The notes under the pieces: model-generated
Database searches by the model: none
What the model was told of the DNA's origin: nothing
What the model saw: only the letters and a program-made list of their open reading frames with translations
Made by a program: the position numbers and the translations under genes
Source: Phyllobacterium endophyticum
GTDB lineage: Bacteria; Pseudomonadota; Alphaproteobacteria; Rhizobiales; Rhizobiaceae
Length of the DNA: 64,000 nucleotides
Assembly: GCF_003010935.1 (NCBI RefSeq)
Contig: NZ_PGGN01000002.1
Span: forward strand, 1 to 64,000
Direction: 5' to 3'
Part shown: positions 1 to 7,904 of the stretch, piece by piece
Layout of the letters: each line of letters opens with the position of its first letter
Position numbering within the stretch: position 1 is the stretch's first letter

Positions 1-301
1 TGGCATCGCTCCACATATCGAAATAACCGATCAGGAGGAGGGTCAGGATAGTCCCGCCCACGATCTTCCAATTGCGACTGGCAATCCATGCAATCCCGCC
101 AATGAGTACGATCATCACTGGCCATGGGGTTGTCGTCATAAAGCGTTCTGCTTGAATGAGGAAATATTGCAGGGGCTGAAAAAACGACTCGATGACATCG
201 CCGTATTGACGGGTGAAAGCCTTGAAACCCTCATCCATCGCCTTTTTCAGGTTGCGCAACGTCTCGTCGTTCATATTTGGAAACGAGTAAAACCATTCCA
301 T
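1..301 (-). CDS. proW: Glycine betaine/proline ABC transporter permease, N-terminal part only (gene runs off the window)
   Basis: About 100 codons are readable from an ATG at 301, and the frame is still open at base 1. The protein begins MEWFYSFPNMNDETLRNLKK. A soluble N-terminal segment is followed by two hydrophobic stretches (about residues 58-73 and 80-95), the layout expected for the N-terminus of a ProW/OpuAB-type permease. It lies 127 bp downstream of proX on the same strand, so binding protein and permease probably share a transcript, with the ATPase gene (proV) beyond the window edge. The assignment rests mainly on that neighbour, because the conserved permease EAA loop is outside the window. 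Confidence 0.75.
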   Translation of the reverse strand, partial: MEWFYSFPNMNDETLRNLKKAMDEGFKAFTRQYGDVIESFFQPLQYFLIQAERFMTTTPWPVMIVLIGGIAWIASRNWKIVGGTILTLLLIGYFDMWSDA

Positions 302-393
302 TTATCGATGCCCCTTCCATGATCATCCAGGCGCGACGCTCTTGAATGACTGAAGCGGTTGAACATGATGGGCGTTCAACCTATCAAAAGTGA

Positions 394-422
394 GATACGG
401 CGAAGCCGAGCTTCGCCGTATC
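394..422 (-). terminator. 13-bp perfect hairpin between proX and proW
   Basis: GATACGGCGAAGC (394-406) pairs perfectly with 410-422 across a 3-nt loop. It starts 7 bases after the proX stop on the minus strand and has no following T-run. It therefore looks more like an mRNA 3'-end stabiliser or partial terminator that keeps proX mRNA above proW mRNA than a full terminator. Function is inferred. Confidence 0.55.
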
Positions 423-428
423 CGACAC

Positions 429-1430
429 TTATTGTACGGCTGCCTTGACTTTTTCTGCGGCTTCCGGAGAAACCCACTTTGTCCAAGCGGCTTCATTGTT
501 CTTGAGGTAATATTTGGCGCCATCTTCGCCCGTCGCCTGATTGTCGACCATCCAGGCGAGCAACTTGTTGAACTCTTCAGTCGAGAGTTGCCGCTTTTTC
601 AGATAGTCGAACGCCGGGCCAGAGGAGTCAGCAAATTTCTTGGTAACAACCGTGTAAATATCGGACTTTGCCCAACCATTTGGCTTAGGATCCGGGCAGT
701 CGGCAACGACGGTGCATCGTTTCCATTCAGCTTCGTCGAACGGTACGCCATTGTCGAGTTTGACCATGGGGTATTTGCCGAGGATCGCAGTCGGTCCCCA
801 ATAATAGCCCAGCCATGGTTCCTTGCGCTCGTAAGCCTTGGCGATCGAGCCATCGAGACCGGCTGCCGAACCTGTATCGACAAGAGTAAAGCCGTTTTTG
901 TCGCCGCCATAGGCCTTGTAGAAGTTGGTGGTCGTGATTTGGCACGCCCAGCCAGACGGGCAGTTGTAGACTGCGCCTTTCTTGGGGTCTTCAGGAGCGG
1001 GAAACAGTTCCGGATGCTTCATGGCATCTGCTATGGTCTTGATGTCGGGATGCTCATCAGCAAAGTATTTTGGTATCCACCAGCTTTCTGTGCCGCCTTC
1101 GGTGATCGCAGGGGCCGCATAGACGAGCTTGCCTTCGTTGACTGCTTTTTCAAGCTGATCGCGTACAGTGTTAAGCCAACCCTCCGGAGCGATGTCCGGC
1201 TGCCCTTTTTCGATCATGGATGTAAAGGTCGGAACTGTGTCGCCAGCGACCAGTTCTGCGTCACAGCCATAGCCTTCCGTGAGGATAAGCTTGTCCAAAT
1301 TCGCCAAAGCCTCGGCCGACGGCCAGTTCATGTTGGCGATTGTAACAGTTCCACAGTCTGCGGCCGAAGCCGATCCGGCATAACCGAAAAGGCCAGCGGC
1401 CAATATAGTTGAAGCGAGTAGCTTCTTCAT
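429..1430 (-). CDS. proX: Glycine betaine/choline-type ABC transporter substrate-binding protein
   Basis: This is a 333-residue periplasmic binding protein of the OpuAC/ProX family. It has a classic signal peptide: Lys-rich start, hydrophobic core, and an Ala-Ser-Ala cleavage site near residue 23. The mature part holds the family stretch VTIANMNWPSAEA and several Trp residues of the kind that cage a quaternary ammonium group (PEGWLNTV, ESWWIPKYF, EPWLGYYWGP). It should deliver glycine betaine, choline or proline betaine to the membrane complex encoded downstream. A GGGAG motif lies about 9 bases before the ATG. Substrate cannot be decided from sequence, and a choline-specific ChoX-type role is the main alternative. 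Confidence 0.85.
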   Translation of the reverse strand: MKKLLASTILAAGLFGYAGSASAADCGTVTIANMNWPSAEALANLDKLILTEGYGCDAELVAGDTVPTFTSMIEKGQPDIAPEGWLNTVRDQLEKAVNEGKLVYAAPAITEGGTESWWIPKYFADEHPDIKTIADAMKHPELFPAPEDPKKGAVYNCPSGWACQITTTNFYKAYGGDKNGFTLVDTGSAAGLDGSIAKAYERKEPWLGYYWGPTAILGKYPMVKLDNGVPFDEAEWKRCTVVADCPDPKPNGWAKSDIYTVVTKKFADSSGPAFDYLKKRQLSTEEFNKLLAWMVDNQATGEDGAKYYLKNNEAAWTKWVSPEAAEKVKAAVQ

Positions 1431-1958
1431 GTTCTTTAACTCCCACTCTTTGACAGTTCACCCAAATACGAATTCTAACTTGGTACTGTCCTACCCAGTC
1501 GTTCGCTTATGTGCCATTTGGCATCCTTATCCCGGCAGAATGCAATGCTTTCTTTGAATAAATGCGGTGCATCGCGACAAGGCCTGTCGATATAACGACG
1601 CCGGGAGAATGAATGCGGTGCCTCAATCCTTTCCTTGCCCATAAAGCCATCGTAACAAACGAAGAGACAAAAGATCAACGCTTTAGTCCATGAGCAATTC
1701 AATTGATAACCGCGGTTTCGCTTCCCTGCGAGACGCTTGCCGCCCAAGGCGATGGGCGTTTCCGTTAGCGTCATAGGGTCAGTTCACGGCAAGCGCCTAA
1801 GATATCCAAGGCAGGTAAGCATTTCCAATATGGGTGTTATGCAAAATTGCTGGTGGCAATACCGCAAATGCGACATGCTGTGGCGAATTTTCTTGATCAA
1901 ACTTTAGGCAAGAAGCGCATTTGGAGGGCAGCAACAGGTTTCTCTTCGAGGTGCAGAA
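1431..1958. other. Gene-poor region upstream of proX
   Basis: I see no convincing gene here. It must contain the proX promoter, reading to the left. An open frame of 99 codons at 1475-1774 on the minus strand has no recognisable domain and no good ribosome-binding site. A 10-base direct repeat AATGCGGTGC occurs at 1561-1570 and 1612-1621; its meaning is unknown. Confidence 0.4.
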
Positions 1959-2096
1959 ATGCTCTATATTTTCAACCGCAACAATCGCGTTCATATTTCG
2001 TGGAATGCCACCGAAAAGCGCAATGCGCCGTCGAACAACGTCAAGAGCGGCATTGCGTCGGCTGTGTCTTTCATATGGACGCGTTCGGCCGGCTGA
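1959..2096 (+). CDS. Candidate small protein (45 aa) or small RNA transcript
   Basis: A 46-codon frame runs from ATG 1959 to TGA 2096, with a purine-rich GAGGTG about 6 bases before the start. It is followed 18 bases after the stop by a strong intrinsic terminator. The predicted peptide (MLYIFNRNNRVHISWNATEK at the start) is basic, Asn-rich and soluble, with no signal peptide or known domain. The terminator is good evidence that a plus-strand transcript ends here; whether the frame is translated or the transcript is an sRNA cannot be decided. No homologue is recognised. Confidence 0.4.
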   Translation: MLYIFNRNNRVHISWNATEKRNAPSNNVKSGIASAVSFIWTRSAG

Positions 2097-2114
2097 CGTG
2101 GCAATCGATTTCGC

Positions 2115-2143
2115 AACCGCTGCCTTTTCAGGCGGCGGTTTTT
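2115..2143 (+). terminator. Rho-independent terminator on the plus strand
   Basis: AACCGCTGCC (2115-2124), loop TTTTCA, then GGCGGCGGTT (2131-2140), running into a T-tract. The 10-bp stem has one G-T pair and is GC-rich at its apex. No known plus-strand gene precedes it, so it implies an unannotated transcript (see 1959-2096). Confidence 0.7.
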
Positions 2144-2233
2144 CTTTGCGTCAAGAAGTCTGGCGTTGATAAGTACCATGCGGGCCGTCCGGAATTGACA
2201 GCGCGTCTTCGCAATTGAATGGGATTAGATTCA

Positions 2234-2282
2234 GCTCCGGTACGCAGTACCTGATCCGGAGCAGGTGAGCAGTCTGCTCACC
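2234..2282 (-). other. Two adjacent hairpins downstream of mmsB
   Basis: The first pairs GCTCCGG (2234-2240) with CCGGAGC (2256-2262). The second is a perfect 9-bp stem, GGTGAGCAG (2264-2272) with CTGCTCACC (2274-2282), separated by one base, so the tip of the stem must open to form a loop. They lie 92-140 bp past the mmsB stop, which fits transcript end processing of the valine operon. No strong T-run is seen on either strand. Confidence 0.4.
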
Positions 2283-2373
2283 CCCTAGAGTTTTATCCGG
2301 ATATCGTTACTGCGAGGTTAGCAAGAGCTTAAGCAAACGTGAATTGCAGGTCTTTTATGAAGTTGCTCCAGGT

Positions 2374-3264
2374 TCAGTTTTCGCGCCTCGAATCCCGCAA
2401 GAAATTGATGATCCCCGAAAAATCAGTACCTTCGTTGCCAGCGGCACCGAACGCCTCATAGAGGTCTTTGGCGTGGGCGCCGAGCGGGGTCGCTGCACCT
2501 ACACTTCTTGCAGCTTCCTGCGATAATTCAAGGTCCTTCAACATCAGCGCTGCGGCGAAACCTGGCTTATAGGCATTATTGGCGGGAGAAGCTGCAACCG
2601 GGCCAGGTACCGGGCAATATGTTGTCAGGGACCAGCATTGTCCGGACGAGGTCGAGGCTACGTCGAAAAGCGCCTGGTGCGACAGGCCAAGCTTCTCCGC
2701 GAGTGTGAAGGCTTCGCTTACGCCGATCATGGAGATGCCGAGAATCATATTATTGCAAATCTTGGCGGCTTGGCCATTGCCGGGCTCACCGCAATGAACG
2801 ATGCGACCCGCCATGGGATCAAGAATGGGTTCCGCCTTGGTGAATGCCTCCGCGCTACCTCCGACCATGAAGGTGAGTGTTCCTGCCGCCGCCCCGCCAA
2901 TGCCGCCCGAAACCGGCGCATCGACGGAGAGCAAACCATTCGCCTGAGCGATTTCGTGAGCTTTTCGTGCCGAGGCTACATCGATCGTCGACGAATCGAT
3001 GAAAAGCGCTCCTTTTCGAGCACTCGCTGCAATCGATTCATAGACCGACAACACGTGCTTTCCGGCAGGCAGCATTGTGATGACAATGCCGGCATCAGCG
3101 ACCGCCGCTTCTGCACTGTCCTTCACCTCGACGCCGTTGGCTCGAGCAGTTTCAAGATTTTCGGGCAGAAGATCAACGCCGAGCACTTTGTGTCCGGCCC
3201 TGACTAGATTGGCTGCCATGGGATTTCCCATATGGCCGAGACCGATAAAGGCGATTGTCGTCAT
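2374..3264 (-). CDS. mmsB: 3-hydroxyisobutyrate dehydrogenase
   Basis: Oxidises 3-hydroxyisobutyrate to methylmalonate semialdehyde with NAD+ in valine breakdown. The 296-residue length is typical. Visible motifs are the N-terminal dinucleotide-binding FIGLGHMGNPMA, the substrate-binding DAPVSGGIGGAAAGTL, and the catalytic-Lys helix GQAAKICNNMILG near residues 165-177. A perfect AGGAGG precedes the ATG by 9 bases. The start lies 27 bp after the stop of the acyl-CoA dehydrogenase gene, so both are one operon. The homologous family also includes tartronate semialdehyde reductases, but the partner gene favours valine catabolism. Confidence 0.9.
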   Translation of the reverse strand: MTTIAFIGLGHMGNPMAANLVRAGHKVLGVDLLPENLETARANGVEVKDSAEAAVADAGIVITMLPAGKHVLSVYESIAASARKGALFIDSSTIDVASARKAHEIAQANGLLSVDAPVSGGIGGAAAGTLTFMVGGSAEAFTKAEPILDPMAGRIVHCGEPGNGQAAKICNNMILGISMIGVSEAFTLAEKLGLSHQALFDVASTSSGQCWSLTTYCPVPGPVAASPANNAYKPGFAAALMLKDLELSQEAARSVGAATPLGAHAKDLYEAFGAAGNEGTDFSGIINFLRDSRREN

Positions 3265-3291
3265 CGCGGCGTTCCTCCTGATAAATTAGTT

Positions 3292-4458
3292 TCAGTTGCC
3301 AATCATATGCCTGGCGATGATGACCCGCATTATTTCGTTCGTACCTTCCAGTATCTGGTGAACGCGCAGGTCTCGCACTATCTTCTCGATGCCATAATCG
3401 TGCAGATAGCCATAGCCGCCATGAATCTGCAAAGCGTCGTTGGCGACATCGAAGCCCACGTCGGTTACAAAGCGCTTGGCCATAGCAGACCATTTCGACG
3501 CGTCATGAGCCTTGCAATCAAGCTTGGACGCAGCGGAGTAGAGCAGCATGCGTGCGGCGGAAAGTTCGGTCTCCATATCCGCAAGCTTGAACTGCAACGC
3601 CTGGAACTGGTTGATTGCCTTGCCGAAGGCACGGCGCTCGGCGGCATAAGCCACGGCCTTGTCGAGCGCCGACTGCGCGCCCCCGAGTGAGCAGGCCGCA
3701 ATATTAAGTCGGCCGCCGTCGAGACCACCCATGGCGATCCTGAATCCGTCGCCTTCGTCGCCAAGCCTGTTCTCAACCGGAACCCTGCAATTATCGAAGA
3801 TGACTTGCCTCGTGGACTGGGCGTTCCAGCCCATCTTGAATTCGTTGGCGCCGAACGACAGGCCGGGCGCGTCCTTCGGAATCACAAGCGCGGAAATGCC
3901 CTTGGGCCCATCCTCGCCGGTTCTGACCATAGTCACGTAAATATCAGAGTCGCCGGCACCTGAAATGAACTGCTTGGCGCCGTTGAGCACATATTCGTTG
4001 CCGTCGCGCACTGCTCGTGTTTTCAGCGCCGCGGCATCGGAGCCCGAATTTGGTTCGGTCAGGCAATAGCTTGCGAGCCATTCCATAGCTGTCAGCCTCG
4101 GTACGAAGCGACGGCGCTGCTCCTCATTGCCGAAAAGGTCGATCATCCACGTTCCCATGTTGTGGATCGAGATGAATGCGGAGAATGCGGGACACGCCGC
4201 CGAGAGGGCCTCGAAAATCAGGACTGCATCCAGCCTCTTCAGCCCCGAGCCGCCCACGTCTTCGCGCACATAGATGCCGCCCAGACCAAGCGGACCGGTC
4301 TCGCGAATTACGTCAGCTGGAAAGAACTTCTCGCGATCCCAGATCAGTGCATTGGGCGCAACCCGATCGGCAGCAAACGCGCTCGCCAACTCCTGGATCG
4401 CCAGCTGCTCTTCATTGAGTTCGAACCGGCCCGACGCCGAATCCACGAGCGTGTCCAT
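3292..4458 (-). CDS. Acyl-CoA dehydrogenase, probably isobutyryl-CoA dehydrogenase
   Basis: A 388-residue FAD enzyme of the acyl-CoA dehydrogenase family. Order of elements: N-terminal helical domain (about 15-125), the FAD-binding CLTEPNSGSDAAAL near 133-146, the middle beta domain, and the C-terminal helical domain with IHGGYGYLHDYGIEKIVRD and EGTNEIMRVIIARHM at the end. The Glu in EGTNEI is in the usual position for this family. Pairing with mmsB argues for isobutyryl-CoA as substrate, which is inference; a short branched-chain or general acyl-CoA substrate is possible. GGGAGG lies 5-6 bases upstream of the start. It is the first gene of the operon and is divergent from cobQ, 108 bp away. 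Confidence 0.85.
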   Translation of the reverse strand: MDTLVDSASGRFELNEEQLAIQELASAFAADRVAPNALIWDREKFFPADVIRETGPLGLGGIYVREDVGGSGLKRLDAVLIFEALSAACPAFSAFISIHNMGTWMIDLFGNEEQRRRFVPRLTAMEWLASYCLTEPNSGSDAAALKTRAVRDGNEYVLNGAKQFISGAGDSDIYVTMVRTGEDGPKGISALVIPKDAPGLSFGANEFKMGWNAQSTRQVIFDNCRVPVENRLGDEGDGFRIAMGGLDGGRLNIAACSLGGAQSALDKAVAYAAERRAFGKAINQFQALQFKLADMETELSAARMLLYSAASKLDCKAHDASKWSAMAKRFVTDVGFDVANDALQIHGGYGYLHDYGIEKIVRDLRVHQILEGTNEIMRVIIARHMIGN

Positions 4459-4566
4459 GCTAACCTCCCGATATTCTTATCACCCGCCACTCTATCTCAA
4501 GCACCAGGGTGCGCAACGCCTCCGGTGGGGCTTGGAAGAGAAAGACATATCCGCTAACACCAGCCC

Positions 4567-6030
4567 ATGACGCGCGCAATCATGTTGCAGGGAACAGGCT
4601 CAGATGTTGGGAAATCCGTGCTGGTAGCCGGACTTTGCCGCCTGGCACGCAATCGCGGATTGGAAGTACGACCTTTCAAACCACAAAATATGTCCAACAA
4701 TGCTGCGGTTAGCGACGATGGAGGCGAGATCGGACGTGCCCAGTGGCTACAGGCGCTCGCATGTCGCATTCCGTCGTCCGTGCATATGAACCCGGTACTT
4801 TTGAAACCGCAGTCGGAAACCGGCAGTCAGATCATCGTGCAGGGCAAGGTCTGGGGGCAGGCGAGGGGGCGCGACTATCAAAAGCTTAAGGAGCAACTCC
4901 TCGATGCTGTGATGGAGTCGTGGGATATCGTATGCAATGGCGCCGATCTGGTCATCGTTGAAGGCGCAGGCTCGCCGGCGGAAATCAACCTGCGTGCGGG
5001 TGACATCGCCAATATGGGCTTCGCCAGGAAAGCCGGCGTCCCCGTAGTTCTGGTCGGAGACATAGACCGGGGCGGTGTCATAGCGTCGATTGTTGGCACT
5101 CATGCCATTCTGGAGCCGGAGGATCGCGACATGATCATAGGCTTCATCATCAACAAGTTTCGCGGCGATATTTCGCTCTTCGATGATGGCTTGAAATCTA
5201 TAACCAAGTTCACCGGTTGGCCGTCGTATGGTGTCGTTCCGTGGCTAAAGGATGCTTCCAGATTGCCTGCCGAAGACTCGGTTGCTCTGGAGCGGCTCGT
5301 CAAGGGCCAGCGGCGGAGGGCATTGAAAATTGCCGTGCCTATACTGGACCGGATTGCAAACTTTGATGATTTCGACCCGCTGATGGCCGAGCCGCAGGTG
5401 GAATTGGTCATGGTGCGCAGTGGCGAGCGTCTGCCCGCCGATGCCGGCCTGGTGATCATTCCGGGCTCGAAGTCGACGATCAGCGATCTTTTGCGCTTCC
5501 GCGAAAATGGTTGGGACCGCGACTTGGATATGCACAGGCGGCGGGGCGGTCATATCATCGGAATCTGTGGAGGTTATCAGATGCTGGGGCGCTCGGTGCG
5601 CGATCCCGATGGAATTGAAGGGAGCCTGACAGAGATAGACGGCCTAGGCTATCTCGATATCGATACCGTAATGAAACCGGGAAAAACCGTTCGCAATGTC
5701 GAGGCACATTCATTGCAATTCGATCTATCCTTGAAGGGATACGAGATACATCTGGGACATACGACGGGACCGGATTGTGAACGCCCCGCCGTGCGTATCA
5801 ATGGAGTTGACGATGGCGCAATCTCGGCGGACGGCAAGATTTTCGGCACTTATATGCATGGTCTGTTTGGCGACGATGCTTTCCGCGCGGCCTTGCTAAA
5901 CTCGATGGGCGTCGAAGCCGATGCGCTGGACTATCACGGGGGGGTCGATGCGGCGCTGGATTCGATCGCAGCGCAGCTGGCGGAAGAGCTGAATATTGAA
6001 GCGCTGTTGGGGATGGGCGCGCGACGGTGA
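4567..6030 (+). CDS. cobQ: Cobyric acid synthase
   Basis: Amidates four side chains (b, d, e, g) of adenosylcobyrinic acid a,c-diamide using glutamine and ATP. The 487-residue protein starts with the dethiobiotin-synthetase-like ATP domain (GTGSDVGKSVLVAGL at about 9-23, then PFKPQNMSNNAAV). It ends with a class I glutamine amidotransferase domain: nucleophile Cys in GICGGYQMLG near 334-343 and the His of YMHGLFGDD near 424-432. The start is chosen from the conserved N-terminus; no clear ribosome-binding site is seen. It lies upstream of the riboswitch operon and is apparently outside its control. Confidence 0.95.
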   Translation: MTRAIMLQGTGSDVGKSVLVAGLCRLARNRGLEVRPFKPQNMSNNAAVSDDGGEIGRAQWLQALACRIPSSVHMNPVLLKPQSETGSQIIVQGKVWGQARGRDYQKLKEQLLDAVMESWDIVCNGADLVIVEGAGSPAEINLRAGDIANMGFARKAGVPVVLVGDIDRGGVIASIVGTHAILEPEDRDMIIGFIINKFRGDISLFDDGLKSITKFTGWPSYGVVPWLKDASRLPAEDSVALERLVKGQRRRALKIAVPILDRIANFDDFDPLMAEPQVELVMVRSGERLPADAGLVIIPGSKSTISDLLRFRENGWDRDLDMHRRRGGHIIGICGGYQMLGRSVRDPDGIEGSLTEIDGLGYLDIDTVMKPGKTVRNVEAHSLQFDLSLKGYEIHLGHTTGPDCERPAVRINGVDDGAISADGKIFGTYMHGLFGDDAFRAALLNSMGVEADALDYHGGVDAALDSIAAQLAEELNIEALLGMGARR

Positions 6031-6061
6031 AGCCGAGACCTGGTCGGCGTCACAGTTTCGT

Positions 6062-6090
6062 TTGACATTTCCTGACGTCGGATGAATAAC
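6062..6090 (+). promoter_or_regulatory. Candidate sigma-70 promoter of the riboswitch/cbtB operon
   Basis: TTGACA (6062-6067), a 17-base spacer, then AATAAC (6085-6090), a perfect -35 box and a 4/6 -10 box. Transcription would start near 6097, just before the riboswitch. Confidence 0.5.
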
Positions 6091-6109
6091 GTCAATCATG
6101 ATTGGTTCC

Positions 6110-6312
6110 CGATATCGGCCAAAGGCCAAGGGATCAAAAGGGAATGCGACGGCCGTACCCATCAGGGCAGCCTAACCGCAGCCGACCCCGCGACTGTAGA
6201 GCGGTGAGGGTCAATGTCTGAGCCGGAGGCGAAAGCTGACGGCAGCCACTGGGGAACCGGGAAGGCGGCATTGATCTTGTGACCCGCGAGCCAGGAGACC
6301 TGCCAGTCATAG
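6110..6312 (+). ncRNA. Cobalamin (AdoCbl) riboswitch
   Basis: Conserved core segments appear in the right order: GGGAA near 6140, the CCCCGCGACTGTAGAG stretch at about 6186-6201, GCCACTGGGGAA at about 6244-6255 followed by GGGAAGGCG, and the B12 box AGCCAGGAGACCTGCC at about 6289-6304. It precedes cbtB by about 60 bases, so it should shut down cobalt uptake and the following cob genes when adenosylcobalamin is abundant. Exact ends are estimated. Family: Rfam cobalamin riboswitch, by motif recognition only. Confidence 0.93.
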
Positions 6313-6370
6313 GGCAATTGTGCCCAAAACCGAAGGGGATTGTCCCTTCTGGCCCTGCACGGAGGTTGTT

Positions 6371-6550
6371 ATGGCTGCTGCACGTACTTCGACTACGATT
6401 TCTCTCCCGCTCGCTTCGCGTCTGACGACAGCGGTTTTTTCGCTCATGCTTGGCGCCTTCATCGTTTATGGCGTCGGTCTTTCGCATTCCGAAACGATGC
6501 ATGACACAGCCCATGACACCCGCCATTCATATGGATTTCCCTGCCATTGA
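6371..6550 (+). CDS. cbtB: Cobalt transporter subunit CbtB
   Basis: A 59-residue protein with one transmembrane helix (about residues 22-39) and a short His-rich C-terminus (HSETMHDTAHDTRHS, ending GFPCH), the hallmark of CbtB, small partner of CbtA in a B12-regulated cobalt uptake system. GGAGG lies 5 bases before the chosen ATG; a longer reading from upstream would run into the riboswitch. It is the first gene after the riboswitch. Confidence 0.88.
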   Translation: MAAARTSTTISLPLASRLTTAVFSLMLGAFIVYGVGLSHSETMHDTAHDTRHSYGFPCH

Positions 6551-6674
6551 GATTTTTCACTAGCTGAATATACGATTCAGCCAAGCGCTCTTTCGCATAG
6601 AAAAATTACAATTGTTTGGTCCGGGACCTGGTTGGGTGCCCGGCGTCTCGTTTTAGGGATCGGGAGTGAGTTCC

Positions 6675-7376
6675 ATGTTGGTTAGGTATCTTTTGGCCAC
6701 GATCGTGGCTGGATTGTTTGCCGGTATTCTGTTGACCCCGGCCATGTACGTGCGGACCGTACCGCTTATCCTCCACGCGGAAGAATATGAAAATGCAGGA
6801 GGACATGAGCACAGCCATGACGCTGCTGCCGCCGCAGTGCCGCATGAGCACGAGGAGGAGGCCAGCCCGGCACTTCCCTTCGGGCGTCTCGGTAATACAC
6901 TGCTGATCAACCTCGTCGCAGGTGCCGGCTTTGCGCTCATGACAGGCGCTGCTGCTCTTTTCCTTGGCCGTAGGATCACGCTGCAGAACGGCATCTATTG
7001 GGGCCTTGCCGGGTTCTTCATTTTCAATCTTGCGCCCGCCTTCAGCCTTGCCCCGGAATTGCCGGCAATGCCTGCGGCCGACTTGGCTGCAAGGCAGGCC
7101 TGGTGGTTGGTCACAGTGGTGTTGTCAGCAGGCGGTGTTTATCTCATCGTGCTTCGAAATGAGATATGGGCGAGAATTGCGGGTGTTTTGCTGATCGTTG
7201 CGCCGCATGTCTATGGTGCGCCACAAGCGCAGAATTTGAACTCCGCCGTGCCGGCGACGCTGGCTTCCGAATTTGCAGTGTCGACGCTCGCGACCAACCT
7301 GTTCTTTTGGATCGTGCTGGGGACGGCGCTGGGCTGGGCCATTCAGCAGTATGCGCAATCGGAGCTTGATGCCTGA
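6675..7376 (+). CDS. cbtA: Cobalt transporter subunit CbtA
   Basis: A 233-residue membrane protein with about five hydrophobic segments. A His/Glu-rich loop after the first helix (HEHSHD and PHEHEEE, about residues 43-66) is a likely metal-gathering site. The family is predicted to import Co2+ with CbtB. The ATG at 6675 is preferred over the in-frame GTG at 6666 because GGGAG lies 8 bases before it. The 3' end overlaps cobP by one base (TGATG), so cbtA and cobP are translationally coupled. Confidence 0.88.
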   Translation: MLVRYLLATIVAGLFAGILLTPAMYVRTVPLILHAEEYENAGGHEHSHDAAAAAVPHEHEEEASPALPFGRLGNTLLINLVAGAGFALMTGAAALFLGRRITLQNGIYWGLAGFFIFNLAPAFSLAPELPAMPAADLAARQAWWLVTVVLSAGGVYLIVLRNEIWARIAGVLLIVAPHVYGAPQAQNLNSAVPATLASEFAVSTLATNLFFWIVLGTALGWAIQQYAQSELDA

Positions 7377-7900
7377 TGCAACTGGAACGACGCGGCGCAA
7401 CATTTGTTCTTGGCGGCGCGCGCTCCGGTAAATCCGCCTTTGCCGAGGGTTTGATCGAAGCGTCGGCAATGGATGCGGTCTACCTCGCCACCGGCAGGGC
7501 GTGGGACAACGAAATGTCAGCGCGCATTGCCCAGCATAAGGAGCGTCGCGGCGCGAAATGGACAACCATCGAGGAACCGCTCGATCTAGTCGGCGCATTG
7601 CAGAAAGAATGCTCTGACACAAAAGCGGTTCTTGTCGATTGCCTGACGCTGTGGCTCACGAACCTGATGATGGCGGAGCGGGATATCGAAACTGAAACAG
7701 CGCGGCTTTTGGCTGCGATGATAGAGATGAAGGGCGCCGTGGTGCTGGTCTCAAATGAGGTTGGCCTTGGCATTGTGCCGGAAAACCGCATGGCTCGCGC
7801 GTTTCGCGACCACGCGGGCCGGCTTCATCAAGGTGTGGCAGCGGCTGCGGCAACAGTTTATTTCGTGGCAGCAGGGCTGCCGATCAAAATGAAGGGATAA
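7376..7900 (+). CDS. cobP: Adenosylcobinamide kinase / adenosylcobinamide-phosphate guanylyltransferase
   Basis: Phosphorylates adenosylcobinamide and then attaches GMP, activating it for addition of the lower-ligand nucleoside by CobS. The protein is 174 residues, as in characterised CobP/CobU proteins. It has the P-loop [12 protein letters not shown] at about 13-24, the guanylylated His in [11 protein letters not shown] near 46-56, [12 protein letters not shown] near 84-95, and [12 protein letters not shown] near 124-135. It overlaps the cbtA stop and is followed 4 bases later by cobW. Confidence 0.95.
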   Translation: MQLERRGATFVLGGARSGKSAFAEGLIEASAMDAVYLATGRAWDNEMSARIAQHKERRGAKWTTIEEPLDLVGALQKECSDTKAVLVDCLTLWLTNLMMAERDIETETARLLAAMIEMKGAVVLVSNEVGLGIVPENRMARAFRDHAGRLHQGVAAAAATVYFVAAGLPIKMKG

Positions 7901-7904
7901 CATC

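Noticed and set aside
390..1412. 340-codon open frame on the plus strand
   Set aside because: It mirrors proX on the other strand, which has a signal peptide and family motifs; no independent support.
1561..1621. 10-base direct repeat AATGCGGTGC
   Set aside because: Only two copies 51 bases apart, with no related structure; likely chance.
1475..1774. 99-codon minus-strand frame upstream of proX
   Set aside because: No ribosome-binding site, no domain and poor codon pattern; more likely promoter-region sequence.
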